64,000 bases of DNA from an uncultured Dorea sp. (GTDB lineage Bacteria; Bacillota; Clostridia; Lachnospirales; Lachnospiraceae), in assembly GCA_910580235.1 (NCBI GenBank), contig CAJTVU010000002.1, forward strand, positions 62,001 through 126,000. The letters are read 5' to 3'. The notes beneath the pieces were generated by a model. The model was not told where the DNA came from. It saw only the letters and a program-made list of their open reading frames with translations, and ran no database searches. The position numbers and the translations under genes were made by a program. Shown here one piece after another: positions 41,794 through 50,906 of this stretch. The stretch's first letter is position 1; every line of letters starts with the position of its first letter.

Positions 41794-43038
41794 ATGAAGC
41801 TAAAGCTGACTTCTCTCGAGAAACAATGGATCTTATACGATGTGGGGAACTCTGCGTTCATCCTGCTCGTCTCCACGATCCTGCCTATTTATTTTAACTA
41901 TCTGGCAGAGTCTGGAGGGCTCTCACCGTCCACCTATCTTGCCTACTGGGGATATGCTATCTCCATATCTACTCTGATCGTGGCCGTGCTCGGCCCTACC
42001 CTCGGGGCGGTCGCGGACACGAAGAATTTCAAGAAGCGGCTGTTCGCTGCGGCTCTCATTACGGGGACTGCAGCGTGCGTCCTCCTTGGGACCGCCGCCT
42101 CATGGCTTGTGTTCCTTGTAATCTTCGTGGTCGCAAAGACTGCTTACTCTATAAGCCTGATCTTCTATGACGCCATGCTGACCGACGTGACCGTAGAGGA
42201 ACGTATGGATATGGTATCTTCCCACGGGTATGCGTGGGGGTACATTGGAAGCTGCATCCCTTTCGTCCTCTGCCTTGTCATCGTGCTGAACGCGGAGTCT
42301 TTCGGGCTTTCCATGCAGGCAGCCATGCTGGTCGCATTTCTTATCACCGCCCTCTGGTGGCTTGTGGCATCCTTGCCGCTTCTTAAGAATTATAAGCAGA
42401 TCTACTATGCCGACGCCGGAAAGCATGTAGTCCGCAACAGCTTCGCCCGCCTTGGCACATCTCTGAAGGAGATATACAAGGAGAAGAAGATCCTTTTCTT
42501 CCTGCTGGCGTTCTTCTTCTATATCGACGGCGTATATACGATTATCGATATGGCTACCGCATATGGGACTTCTCTGGGGCTTGACACTACCGGCCTCTTG
42601 CTGGCGCTCCTTCTGACCCAGATCGTAGCGTTCCCCTGTGCCCTTATCTTCAGCCGCCTGTCCAAGAATATGCCGTCTGCAAGATTGATCCGGCTTTGCA
42701 TCCTCGCATATTTCTGCATCGCCCTCTACGCGATCTGGCTGGACTCCCAATTCGATTTCTGGGTGCTGGCCGTCCTTGTGGGCATGTTCCAGGGCGCGAT
42801 CCAGGCTCTTTCCCGCTCCTATTTTGCCAAGATCATACCGGCAGATAAATCGGGAGAGTACTTCGGGATTCTTGATATATGTGGGAAGGGCGCGGCTTTC
42901 TTTGGAACGTTCCTCGTGTCCTTCATCAGCCAGATAACCGGAAGCCCCAGCGCAGGAGTCGGCTCCCTCTCCGTCATGTTCCTCATAGGGTTCGTCCTAT
43001 TCAGCAAGGCAGAGAGGCTTTCAGGAAGGTTATCCTAA
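41794..43038 (+). CDS. MFS transporter, UMF1 (Atg22-like) family
   Basis: 414 residues with 12 predicted helices. It begins KQWILYDVGNSAFILLVSTI, the hallmark YD-GNSAF motif of UMF1 proteins, followed by GPTLGAVADTKNFKKR in loop 2-3. Some relatives export amino acids, but the bacterial substrate is unknown. AAGGAGGG precedes the ATG. It is probably co-transcribed with the phospholipase-like gene. Confidence 0.85.
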   Translation: MKLKLTSLEKQWILYDVGNSAFILLVSTILPIYFNYLAESGGLSPSTYLAYWGYAISISTLIVAVLGPTLGAVADTKNFKKRLFAAALITGTAACVLLGTAASWLVFLVIFVVAKTAYSISLIFYDAMLTDVTVEERMDMVSSHGYAWGYIGSCIPFVLCLVIVLNAESFGLSMQAAMLVAFLITALWWLVASLPLLKNYKQIYYADAGKHVVRNSFARLGTSLKEIYKEKKILFFLLAFFFYIDGVYTIIDMATAYGTSLGLDTTGLLLALLLTQIVAFPCALIFSRLSKNMPSARLIRLCILAYFCIALYAIWLDSQFDFWVLAVLVGMFQGAIQALSRSYFAKIIPADKSGEYFGILDICGKGAAFFGTFLVSFISQITGSPSAGVGSLSVMFLIGFVLFSKAERLSGRLS

Positions 43039-43141
43039 TATTCCGAACAAACATTAACATTCCGAATATTTTTCTTACAGTTGGCTTTCTTCTTATGGTA
43101 TTCTTATAGTGGTATCTTAAAAGCATAAAGGAGTGGTATGT

Positions 43142-44014
43142 ATGAGGAATCTTACACACTTATTTTCTGCTCACCATGCCGATAAGAATTTTATAAGCAA
43201 AAGCTGCGGCCATTATTATTGTGAGGTACTGTCTATCGCCTCTTTTACCGACGCGTTAGATCAGGCTTCACCTCCTTACCGACACAGGCACGATGCTTAC
43301 GAGTTTCTTATCCCTTACGGCCCGATTCCGCTTATCATGTGTGAAGAGACAGTTTACTTCGGAGAGGCTGGGTACGTTTATCCCATACAGAGTGGACAGG
43401 AGCACGGCTTTAAGTCCCTTGTCGCAAATGTTACATACGATACGGTCGTCATAGACAAGGATTACCTTGAAGACAGCATGCGGCAGAAAGGTTACAGCGG
43501 CAGGACCTTTGACTGGCGGTTTCTGCTTACAAAGGAACAGAAGACCTACATCCAGCTGTTTAAACATGAGTTCAGCAGCGGCAGCGCCTGTGACAGGCAA
43601 AAGCTGCAGCATCTGGCGGCGCTGATCATATCTTCTTTTATTGAGGCAGAGTTCTCAAAAGAAGGAACCCACACAAGGAACCCATCTCTGTACCAGCAGG
43701 GGATCCTTCAAGTGGCCGCTTATATCAACCAGCACTACACTGAGCCTGTAACACTGGAAGAGCTGGCCGATATGTGCCATCTGTCGAAAACTTACTTCAT
43801 ATCTGCATTTAAGAAAGTCATTGGGCAGCCGCCATATGACTATCTCCTCCGCCTTCGGATCGCAAAAGCGAAGGTGCTTCTTGAGACTACAGATTGTGCG
43901 ATCAAGGAGATCGCCGACATATGCGGGTTCCAGAGGACGAACACTTTCACCTCCCACTTCCGCACTGTCACGCACATGACCCCTTCCGAATACCGGGAGC
44001 ATATGCGGAATTAA
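43142..44014 (+). CDS. AraC-family transcriptional regulator
   Basis: 290 residues. The N-terminal cupin-like domain includes YRHRHDAYEFLIPYGPIPL and YVYPIQSGQEHGF. The C-terminal double helix-turn-helix runs from AAYINQHYTEPVTLEELADM with CHLSKTYFISAFKKVIGQPP to IKEIADICGFQRTNTFTSHF and MTPSEYRE. It probably responds to a sugar or other small molecule. The start at 43142 is preferred to a GTG at 43133 because AAAGGAG lies at the right distance. No obvious target operon adjoins it apart from the transporter upstream. Confidence 0.9.
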   Translation: MRNLTHLFSAHHADKNFISKSCGHYYCEVLSIASFTDALDQASPPYRHRHDAYEFLIPYGPIPLIMCEETVYFGEAGYVYPIQSGQEHGFKSLVANVTYDTVVIDKDYLEDSMRQKGYSGRTFDWRFLLTKEQKTYIQLFKHEFSSGSACDRQKLQHLAALIISSFIEAEFSKEGTHTRNPSLYQQGILQVAAYINQHYTEPVTLEELADMCHLSKTYFISAFKKVIGQPPYDYLLRLRIAKAKVLLETTDCAIKEIADICGFQRTNTFTSHFRTVTHMTPSEYREHMRN

Positions 44015-44043
44015 AGGACCGGATCCTCGCGAATCCGGTCCTT
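44014..44043. terminator. Bidirectional terminator between the AraC gene and rplT
   Basis: AAGGACCGGAT and ATCCGGTCCTT enclose CCTCGCGA, an 11-bp stem. TATCTCATT follows on the plus side and TTTAATT on the minus side. Confidence 0.75.
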
Positions 44044-44094
44044 ATCTCATTACTTTATTTATTGTTCTTACTTTACCCTCAATCTTGCGTATGG

Positions 44095-44451
44095 CTAGGC
44101 AAGCTTGCTCTTGGCAAGCTCCGCCACTGACTTAAATCCTTCCGCGTCATTGACAGCCATCTCCGAGAGCATCTTTCTATTGATCTCCACCTCTGCCAGC
44201 TTCAGGCCGTGCATCAGCTTGCTGTATGACAGCCCGTTCATCCTTGCAGCCGCATTGATACGCGCGATCCAAAGCTGGCGCATCTGGCGCTTACGCTGCT
44301 TTCTTCCTGCGTAGGAAGACGCCAGCGCTCTCATTACAGACTGCTTGGCCACTCTATACTGTTTTGAACGCGCTCCTCTATACCCCTTTGCCAGTTTTAA
44401 AACCCTGTTATGTTTCTTTCTTGCATTAAGTCCGCCTTTAATTCTTGCCAT
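44095..44451 (-). CDS. rplT: Ribosomal protein L20 (bL20)
   Basis: 118 residues, MARIKGGLNARKKHNRVLKL to the C-terminal VAELAKSKLA. The rRNA-binding stretch YRGARSKQYRVAKQSVMRAL and RKRQMRQLWIARINAAARM are unmistakable. In Firmicutes L20 feeds back on the leader of this operon; the leader here contains a terminator. Confidence 0.98.
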   Translation of the reverse strand: MARIKGGLNARKKHNRVLKLAKGYRGARSKQYRVAKQSVMRALASSYAGRKQRKRQMRQLWIARINAAARMNGLSYSKLMHGLKLAEVEINRKMLSEMAVNDAEGFKSVAELAKSKLA

Positions 44452-44478
44452 GTCTTATTCCTCCTTCATATTCCTATC

Positions 44479-44676
44479 TTACAGATAAGGTAATACTTTC
44501 TTCATATTCTTTACATTTGTTGCGTCTGTGATCGTTGCATGCCTGAGATTCCTCTTTCTCTTCGCAGACTTCTTCGTTAAGATATGGCTCTTGTATGCTT
44601 TATTTCTTTTCAGCTTCCCTGTCCCTGTCTTTTTGAAGCGCTTTGCAGCTGCTCTATTTGTTTTGATTTTTGGCAT
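44479..44676 (-). CDS. rpmI: Ribosomal protein L35 (bL35)
   Basis: 65 residues starting MPKIKTNRAAAKRFKKTGTG, with GGAGGAGC upstream. It is strongly basic and ends in the L35-type NVKNMKKVLPYL. It is the middle gene of infC-rpmI-rplT. An in-frame ATG 18 bases upstream is less well placed relative to the ribosome site. Confidence 0.97.
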   Translation of the reverse strand: MPKIKTNRAAAKRFKKTGTGKLKRNKAYKSHILTKKSAKRKRNLRHATITDATNVKNMKKVLPYL

Positions 44677-44715
44677 GATATGCTCCTCCTTCAATCTTTC
44701 TTTTTTAATGTATTT

Positions 44716-45222
44716 TTAACGTTTTTCAGTTAAAACCATGCTCATGCTCCTGCCTTCCAGCTTCGGCGCTTTCTCGACGACCGCGATATCCGACAGGAAT
44801 CCCGCAAAATCATCCAATATATGCCTGCTCTGCTGCACATGCGCCATCTCGCGCCCGCGGAAGCGCAAAGTCACTTTCACTTTGTTCCCCTTCGTGATGA
44901 ACTTCTTGGCATTGTTGATCTTCGTATTCAGGTCGTTCGTGTCGATGTTCGGCGAAAGGCGCACTTCCTTCACTTCCACGATCTTCTGCTTCTTTCGCGC
45001 CTCTTTTTCCTTTCTGGCAAGCTCATACCTGTATTTGCCATAATCAATAATCTTACATACCGGCGGCTGGGCTTTCGGAGCGATCTTCACCAGATCAAGC
45101 TCTGCCTCCTGTGCAAGACGCATTGCTTCCTTAATCGGCAGGATCCCCAACTGATCCCCATTTTCTCCGATTACTCTCACTTCCCTGTCCCTAATCTGAC
45201 CGTTAATCATTAAATCGCTAAT
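44716..45222 (-). CDS. infC: Translation initiation factor IF-3
   Basis: 168 residues. The N-domain MINGQIRDREVRVIGENGDQ and linker YGKYRYELARKEKEARKKQK lead to the C-domain VRLSPNIDTNDLNTKINNAK and VTLRFRGREMAHVQQSR. It prevents premature 70S joining. The favoured start is the rare ATT at 45222 (ISDLMINGQ), because GGGGGTG is 7 bases upstream; the ATG at 45210 has no site, and the ATG at 45243 is right after the attenuator T run. An AUU start is known in E. coli infC, where it permits self-control. Confidence 0.93.
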   Translation of the reverse strand: MSDLMINGQIRDREVRVIGENGDQLGILPIKEAMRLAQEAELDLVKIAPKAQPPVCKIIDYGKYRYELARKEKEARKKQKIVEVKEVRLSPNIDTNDLNTKINNAKKFITKGNKVKVTLRFRGREMAHVQQSRHILDDFAGFLSDIAVVEKAPKLEGRSMSMVLTEKR

Positions 45223-45423
45223 TGTTGTGCACCCCCACATCATAAAAAATAAGCGAACAGTCCCAGACTATCCACTTATACATCTGCACAGTGAGATCCT
45301 TACTTATATAACTACGCATAATCATAAAAATAAAATCTTCAGCTATACTCAATATCAGACCTGTAGTCACCCAATCGTGCTACGGTGAGAGCGGATACTC
45401 TGCTTTATTTTTTGCTTTTCGCA
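45223..45423 (-). ncRNA. infC-rpmI-rplT leader (L20-type leader)
   Basis: About 200 bases between the predicted transcription start and infC contain several complementary segments (GAGTATCCGCTCTCACC, TTGGGTGACTACAGG) and end in the attenuator at 45244-45277. By position and structure this is the Firmicute L20 leader, in which L20 favours termination. I did not fold it in full. Confidence 0.75.
45244..45277 (-). terminator. Attenuator terminator of the infC leader
   Basis: On the minus strand AAGTGGATAGTC and GACTGTTCGCTT form a 12-bp stem (with G-U pairs) over a TGG loop, followed by ATTTTTT, just upstream of the infC start region. Confidence 0.88.
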
Positions 45424-45429
45424 ATTAAT

Positions 45430-45458
45430 AATCTACCATATCCCTGTAGATATGTCAA
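45430..45458 (-). promoter_or_regulatory. Sigma-A promoter of infC-rpmI-rplT
   Basis: On the minus strand TTGACA (45453-45458) and TAGATT (45430-45435) are separated by 17 bases. It lies back to back with the symporter promoter. Confidence 0.85.
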
Positions 45459-45474
45459 GCAAGAGTTTTTTTCA

Positions 45475-45503
45475 TTGAAAATTATTGCTTTTTGTGGGAT
45501 AAT
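45475..45503 (+). promoter_or_regulatory. Sigma-A promoter of the sodium-dependent symporter
   Basis: TTGAAA (45475-45480) and GATAAT (45498-45503) are separated by 17 bases. It places the transcription start after 45492, excluding the upstream in-frame start there. Confidence 0.72.
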
Positions 45504-45557
45504 AGTAGATATTCTCTTTTGAGGGTAAGGAATGATTATATGAAGGAGGACTTTTCT

Positions 45558-46913
45558 ATGCAGAAAAGAAGTAATTTTACCAGTAAACTCGGATTTGTCC
45601 TGGCTGCTTCGGGTTCCGCGGTAGGGCTTGGAAATATATGGCGCTTCCCATATCTTGCCGCGCAGTACGGAGGAGGGACATTTCTTCTCATTTATCTCAT
45701 CCTGGCGATCACTTTCGGCTTCACCCTTATGATCGCTGAGATCGCGCTTGGAAGGAAGACCGGCCTTAGCGCCATCGGCGCTTTCCGCTCGCTGGACAAG
45801 CGGTTCGGCTTTGTCGGGATCCTTGCGTCCGCCGTCCCGATCATTATCTTTCCATATTATTCCGTAATCGGCGGCTGGGTCATAAAATATTTTTCTGTAT
45901 TTATATCCGGCGGCATGGGTGCGGCGGCAGAGGACGCTTATTTCCCGACTTTCATCAGCGGGGCGCTCGAGCCTCTCGGATGGTTCTTCCTCTTTATCGG
46001 CGCTACTGCTATCATCGTACTTTTAGGTGTAGAACAGGGGATTGAGAAAGTAAGCAAGTTCATGATGCCTATCCTCGTCGTCCTCACCATCTTCATCGCT
46101 GTATACGGCCTTACGCTGGACGGTGCCATGGAAGGGCTCGTATACTATATTAAGCCCCACATGGCTGATGTGTCTGCAAAGACGATCCTGGCGGCCATGG
46201 GCCAGCTCTTCTACTCCATGTCTCTGGCTATGGGCATTATGATTACTTATGGCTCCTACATGAAGAAAGACGCGCATCTGGAAAGCTGCGTAAGGCAGAT
46301 CGAGCTGTTCGATACGGGAATCGCATTCCTCGCAGGGCTTATGATCATCCCTGCAGTATTCGTATTCTCCGGCGGCAACAGCGACGCCCTGAACGCAGGC
46401 CCGTCTCTTATGTTCATCACGCTTCCGAAAGTGTTCGCAAGCATGAAGTTCGGCGGAGTCATCGGGACGGCTTTCTTCCTGCTCGTACTTTTTGCAGCCC
46501 TTACTTCCGCGATCTCACTGATGGAGACTATCGTGTCTATCTTCCGCGATAAGTTCCACTGGAGCCGCAAGAAAGCCTGCATTATCGTAACCGCCCTCTC
46601 GCTGGCTCTCGGGATCCCGGCTTCCCTCGGGTTCGGCCCTCTTGGGTTCATAAGCTGGATGAAGATGTCCATACTGGATATTATGGACTTCACAAGCAAC
46701 AGCGTGCTGATGCCGATCGTGGCATTCTTCACCTGCATCTTTGTCGGATTCATTGTAAAGCCAGATCTCATCTCCACTGAAGTGAAAGAGACCGACGGCA
46801 CTTTTAAAGCAGAAGGAATGTTCAATCTCATCATCAAATGGGTCGCTCCCATCTTCCTTGTACTCATACTCGTAAGTTCTGTAGCGAGCGCAATGGGCAT
46901 ATTCGTAATTTAA
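45558..46913 (+). CDS. Sodium-dependent transporter, neurotransmitter:sodium symporter (SNF) family
   Basis: 451 residues, about 11-12 helices. The N-terminus FVLAASGSAVGLGNIWRFPY is the LeuT-type TM1 with the sodium-binding unwound region (GSAVGLGN). Later SLAMGIMITYGSYMKKDA and ALTSAISLMETIVS (TM8 sodium site) are equally typical. It should import an amino acid with sodium; LeuT-like tryptophan or alanine uptake is possible but untested. The start at 45558 follows GAAGGAGGAC. Confidence 0.93.
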   Translation: MQKRSNFTSKLGFVLAASGSAVGLGNIWRFPYLAAQYGGGTFLLIYLILAITFGFTLMIAEIALGRKTGLSAIGAFRSLDKRFGFVGILASAVPIIIFPYYSVIGGWVIKYFSVFISGGMGAAAEDAYFPTFISGALEPLGWFFLFIGATAIIVLLGVEQGIEKVSKFMMPILVVLTIFIAVYGLTLDGAMEGLVYYIKPHMADVSAKTILAAMGQLFYSMSLAMGIMITYGSYMKKDAHLESCVRQIELFDTGIAFLAGLMIIPAVFVFSGGNSDALNAGPSLMFITLPKVFASMKFGGVIGTAFFLLVLFAALTSAISLMETIVSIFRDKFHWSRKKACIIVTALSLALGIPASLGFGPLGFISWMKMSILDIMDFTSNSVLMPIVAFFTCIFVGFIVKPDLISTEVKETDGTFKAEGMFNLIIKWVAPIFLVLILVSSVASAMGIFVI

Positions 46914-46981
46914 TGATACCAGGGCCAAAAGGGCTTTGCCCCACATGAGCTTGAGTCCAAAGCATCGTTTAATTCATAATT

Positions 46982-47024
46982 AAAAGCACCGGATTTGATA
47001 TTTCTATCATCTTCGGTGCTTTTA
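46982..47024. terminator. Bidirectional terminator between the symporter and degV genes
   Basis: AAAAGCACCG and CGGTGCTTTT with an inner GATA/TATC stem. T runs occur on both strands. Repeat copy 8 begins at 47025. Confidence 0.82.
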
Positions 47025-47037
47025 CTCTCAGTGTACC
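47025..47037 (+). repeat. Interspersed repeat, single-arm copy 8
   Basis: CTCTCAGTGTACC directly after the terminator that separates the symporter and DegV genes. Confidence 0.5.
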
Positions 47038-47063
47038 ATACTATTATTTATTCCTGTTTTCGA

Positions 47064-47927
47064 TCAACGTTCCCCTCCCATGCAGAATACGGCCACGACG
47101 CCTGGCCCCGTATGGCTTCCGATGACCGTGCCGATATTATTGATAAGGATATTGTCGATCCCCATCTTCTCCCGCACGCGCCGCGCCACATATTGTGCGT
47201 CTTCGATACAGTCGCCGTGGGTGATCATGATAATCTCGTTCTCCCAGCCTTTTGACTGCTCTACCGCCATATCCACGATCTTATTCAGAGATTTCTTCCG
47301 CCCTCTCTCCTTCCCGATCACTTGCAGGCTTCCGTTATTATCCATATGGATCATAGGCTTGATCTGCACCATAGTCCCAAGGACGGCCGCCGCCTTCGAC
47401 ACACGCCCGCCTCTCTGCAGATGGTACAGGTCGTCCACCGTTACGTTGTGGCACACATGGAGCTTATTCTCTTCCGCCCACCTCGCAGCCTCCTCGATGC
47501 TCTTTCCTGCATCGCGCAGCTTCAGGACATAGTATAAGAGCATAGCCTCTCCAAGGCACGCGCACAAAGTGTCCACGACGATGATCTTCCTGTCCGGGTA
47601 CTCCTCTTGCAGCTCTTCCGCCGCAAGGCGCATGCTATTGTAAGTCCCGCTTAATGCAGATGAGAACCCAAGATGAAGGATATCTTTCCCCTCTTTTAAG
47701 AAAGGCTCCAGCGCCTCTCTCGCCTCGTCGGGGTTCACCTGGGACGTGACCGCCATCTTGCCGTCTCTTAATTTCTCGAAGAACTCTTTGGAGCCAAGCC
47801 CCAGCATATCTTTGTAAGTCTCGCCGTCAATCGTATATTTCAGTGGGATGAAGGGCACATTCCTCTCTTCAAGCCACTCTTTTGGCACATCCACCGTGCT
47901 GTTCACAGTAACGATATATTCGCTCAT
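47064..47927 (-). CDS. DegV-family fatty-acid-binding protein
   Basis: 287 residues. The N-terminal VTVNSTVDVPKEWLEERNVP with IPLKYTIDGETYKD, then TSQVNPDEAREALEPFL and LHLGFSSALSGTYNS, and the later RGGRVSKAAAVLGTMVQIKP are the DegV lipid-binding fold. Firmicute members (FakB) hold a fatty acid for FakA phosphorylation. No fakA is nearby. It lies 4 bases after the MATE gene stop on the same strand. Confidence 0.92.
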   Translation of the reverse strand: MSEYIVTVNSTVDVPKEWLEERNVPFIPLKYTIDGETYKDMLGLGSKEFFEKLRDGKMAVTSQVNPDEAREALEPFLKEGKDILHLGFSSALSGTYNSMRLAAEELQEEYPDRKIIVVDTLCACLGEAMLLYYVLKLRDAGKSIEEAARWAEENKLHVCHNVTVDDLYHLQRGGRVSKAAAVLGTMVQIKPMIHMDNNGSLQVIGKERGRKKSLNKIVDMAVEQSKGWENEIIMITHGDCIEDAQYVARRVREKMGIDNILINNIGTVIGSHTGPGVVAVFCMGGER

Positions 47928-47930
47928 AAT

Positions 47931-49331
47931 CTATCCCTCCCTGTTATCGCTCGCATCTATCATATCATTTTTATCCATATTCCGCAAAATCTTTTTAAAT
48001 GTAACTGTAAATATAATAGCCGTAGCCGTGACGGAAGTGATATCCGCGATCGGCTCCGCCCGGTAGATCCCCATCACTCCCATGAATCTAGGAAGGATAA
48101 GCGCCAGAGGGATCAAAAGCATGACCTTCCGAAGCAGAGCGATAAATACAGACACAAGCGCCTGCCCCAGCGCAACGAAAGTCGTCTGACATGCGGTCTG
48201 TATGCCGAATATGGTAATCCCGAGGAAATACACTGGCATAACGCTTGCCGTGAGATCGGACAGCTCCCCCTCCCCCGTAAATATCCCTGCATATACTTCC
48301 GGGAAAAGAACCGCGATCCCCGCCAGCACGAACATAACGGAAAAAGACACTGCCAACATCCGAAAGAAAGCGTCCTTCACCCGCTTCTTATCTCCCGCTC
48401 CGTAATTATAGCTGATAATAGGCTGGACGCCTTGCGTAATGCCCTGCACCGGTATGACGATCAGCTGCATGATGCTCGTTAAGATCGCCATCGTCCCTAC
48501 ATAGATATCTCCTCCATACTTCTGGAGCCCCGCATTTAACGCTACGATTACAAGGCTCTCCGTACTCTGCATAATAAAAGGCGATACTCCAAGCGCCATC
48601 GTCTTTCCGACGATCCCCGCCTCCAGCCTCATATTCTTAAGGCGCAGGCGGACTACGCTCCGCTTTGACGCAAGAAAGCATACGACCCATGCAGAGCTGA
48701 GCGCCTGCGACAGGACCGTGGCAAAAGCCGCACCTTTGACCCCCATTCCCGCTACGAATATGAGCACCGGATCCAGGCAGATATTAACGACAGCCCCTAT
48801 GAGAACCGAAAACATCGCTGTCTTCGCCGCCCCCTGGCCACTGATGAACGTGTTAAGCCCCAGCGCCGCCTGTACAAAGACCGTGCCCAGAAGATAGATG
48901 CTTATGTAATCATCTGCATATCCGATCGTGAGATCGCTGGCTCCGAACGCATACAGAGCAGGCGTCTTGAACACAAGAAAGAGTACGGTCAGAATAGCTG
49001 AGAACACCACGATCAGCCCTGCGGAATTCCCTAGTATCTTCTCGGCTTTCTCATAATCCTTCCTCCCAAGCTCAATGGAAGCGAGCGGCGCCCCTCCCAT
49101 CCCTGCAAATGCGCCAAACGCAGAGATCAGCATGATGATGGGGAACGTCACCCCTACCCCGGTCAGCGCCTCAGCCCCATACCCTTCAATATGCCCGATA
49201 TAGATACGGTCTACGATATTGTATAATACATTAATAAGCTGAGCAGCCACCGCCGGGACAGCCATAGATAACATAAGCCGTCCGATCGGGGCGCTGCCCA
49301 GCCTCTCGTCCTTCCCTCTACTTTCCTGCAT
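47931..49331 (-). CDS. MATE-family multidrug/toxin exporter
   Basis: About 466 residues with 12 helices. The N-terminus IGRLMLSMAVPAVAAQLINV leads to YNIVDRIYIGHIEGYGAEAL, the MATE/NorM signature, repeated in the second half around GVSPFIMQSTESLVIVALN. It exports cationic compounds using a sodium or proton gradient. The start is placed at 49331 (MQESRGKDERL); the reading frame continues upstream through repeat copy 9, and none of the upstream starts has a ribosome site. The start is moderately certain. Confidence 0.9.
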   Translation of the reverse strand: MQESRGKDERLGSAPIGRLMLSMAVPAVAAQLINVLYNIVDRIYIGHIEGYGAEALTGVGVTFPIIMLISAFGAFAGMGGAPLASIELGRKDYEKAEKILGNSAGLIVVFSAILTVLFLVFKTPALYAFGASDLTIGYADDYISIYLLGTVFVQAALGLNTFISGQGAAKTAMFSVLIGAVVNICLDPVLIFVAGMGVKGAAFATVLSQALSSAWVVCFLASKRSVVRLRLKNMRLEAGIVGKTMALGVSPFIMQSTESLVIVALNAGLQKYGGDIYVGTMAILTSIMQLIVIPVQGITQGVQPIISYNYGAGDKKRVKDAFFRMLAVSFSVMFVLAGIAVLFPEVYAGIFTGEGELSDLTASVMPVYFLGITIFGIQTACQTTFVALGQALVSVFIALLRKVMLLIPLALILPRFMGVMGIYRAEPIADITSVTATAIIFTVTFKKILRNMDKNDMIDASDNREG

Positions 49332-49353
49332 GTCTTCCTGCACTTCCTTCCAT

Positions 49354-49383
49354 ACCATCAGTGTGCAAAGATACACCGAGAGT
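49354..49383. repeat. Interspersed repeat, hairpin copy 9
   Basis: ACCATCAGTGT, loop GCAAAGAT, ACACCGAGAGT. It lies just before the MATE start, so it is probably transcribed in its leader. Confidence 0.65.
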
Positions 49384-49400
49384 ACATTCTACATATATAA

Positions 49401-49454
49401 TGTGTATGATAAATATTACGCAGATCCTGCCCACGTAATATTTATCATAACACA
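49401..49454. promoter_or_regulatory. Long AT-rich palindrome upstream of the MATE gene
   Basis: TGTGTATGATAAATATTACG (49401-49420) and CGTAATATTTATCATAACAC (49434-49453) are complementary except for one bulge, with a 13-base spacer. No T run follows it. It could be an operator for MATE expression or a transcript-end hairpin for the germination gene upstream. Confidence 0.6.
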
Positions 49455-49474
49455 AAGGCTTCTACGAGTAAACG

Positions 49475-50839
49475 CTAATTCAGCTTTATGTTCAGATAGT
49501 TCCTCCCGGATAATGTCTTATTAAAGCAGATACTGCACACGATAATAATGAACCCGGCCGCAAAGCCCACCCAGTTGAAGAGCGCCGTCAGGACAAGCAG
49601 CTCCAGGCGCATGAATTTCAGCGCATATCCAAGCTCAAAATTAGGCTGGGTATAATTCGCCACCGCCACAAACGCCATATAGAGCATGACTTCGGCGTTG
49701 AACCATCCCGATTTCACGGAGAACTCTCCCATGACCAGGCCGGCAATGACGCTAAGGGGAGTGCTAAGCATGCTCGGCGTATTAAGAGCCGCAAGCCGTA
49801 AGCCGTCTATGGCGATCTCCAGGATCAGCAGCTGGAGGACAAGAGGGATATTCACAATATCCTTCACCGCCACAAACGCGAACGCTTCCGGCAGCCAGTT
49901 TAAGTTCTGCATGAAAAGCAAGAACAAAGGGGTCAGGAACACTGTCATAATCGTGATCAGCGCTCTTGCTATCTTAAGATACACGTTTGTAAGAGTTGGG
50001 AAATAATAATCATTAGCCTCCTCAATGATATCCAGTATGGAAGTCGGCAATATCATAGCGGACGGCGAATTGTCCACCATAATCACGACTTTCCCCTCCA
50101 GGAGACATGCCGCCGCAGTGTCGGGCCTCTCTGTAAACTTAAATTTCGGGAAGGGATTATACCATTTCCTCTTGAAAAGACATTCCGCCAGGCTCTGCTG
50201 GTTCATGCGAAGAGCGTCCGTCTTAATATCCTTTATCCTCTGTGACACTCTGTCAAGAAGAGCCTTATCCACCCGCCCCTTCATATAGCAAATCGCCACA
50301 TCTGTCCTGGAGCTGTCTCCCACTTCCACCATCTCCATGACAAGATGGGGATCGCGGATCCTACGGCGCATCAAAGCCGTATTGAATACGATCGTCTCTA
50401 CGAACCCGTCGCGGGATCCCCGAAGGGACTTATCCTTGTCTGGCTCGTCCACTCCCCTTGCCGGATAAGTCCGGCAGTCAATAGCGATGCACGCTTCATA
50501 CCCCTCAATAAAAAGACAGGTCACCCCCGACAGGAGGTTCTTCATCACCTGATCGAAATCCCCGATCACATCGACCTCCACATAAGGTACGCAGAGACGC
50601 CCAAACTCCGTCGCGTCCGCAGGCATATCCTCCTTCGTTATCTTCATAAAAGAGTCCATGATCTTCAGCATAGACTCATCCTTCATAAAGCCGTCAATAA
50701 AATAAAAAGAAGCGACGCGCCCCCCGATATACATATCTCTCTGTATAATGTCAAAACTTTCTTTTACGGGAAGCACCTCATTCATATAAGATACATTCTC
50801 TTCCCGCATTGCAGACACTTTCCTTGCTTCCGGCATCAT
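49475..50839 (-). CDS. GerA-family spore germination protein, SpoVAF-like
   Basis: About 454 residues. A soluble N-terminal domain (SFDIIQRDMYIGGRVASFYF, DGFVETIVFNTALMRRRIRD) is followed by a membrane domain with about five helices (LEGKVVIMVDNSPSAMILPT, IDGLRLAALNTPSMLSTPLS). These are shared by GerAA/GerKA and SpoVAF; the absence of gerB and gerC partners nearby favours SpoVAF, which sits in the spore inner membrane. GGGAGG precedes MMPEARK. Confidence 0.85.
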   Translation of the reverse strand: MMPEARKVSAMREENVSYMNEVLPVKESFDIIQRDMYIGGRVASFYFIDGFMKDESMLKIMDSFMKITKEDMPADATEFGRLCVPYVEVDVIGDFDQVMKNLLSGVTCLFIEGYEACIAIDCRTYPARGVDEPDKDKSLRGSRDGFVETIVFNTALMRRRIRDPHLVMEMVEVGDSSRTDVAICYMKGRVDKALLDRVSQRIKDIKTDALRMNQQSLAECLFKRKWYNPFPKFKFTERPDTAAACLLEGKVVIMVDNSPSAMILPTSILDIIEEANDYYFPTLTNVYLKIARALITIMTVFLTPLFLLFMQNLNWLPEAFAFVAVKDIVNIPLVLQLLILEIAIDGLRLAALNTPSMLSTPLSVIAGLVMGEFSVKSGWFNAEVMLYMAFVAVANYTQPNFELGYALKFMRLELLVLTALFNWVGFAAGFIIIVCSICFNKTLSGRNYLNIKLN

Positions 50840-50906
50840 AAGACCTCCCATTTCACCGTATCATTCCCGATTAGCATTGCCGGAAACAAGAAAAAATATA
50901 CCTGTT

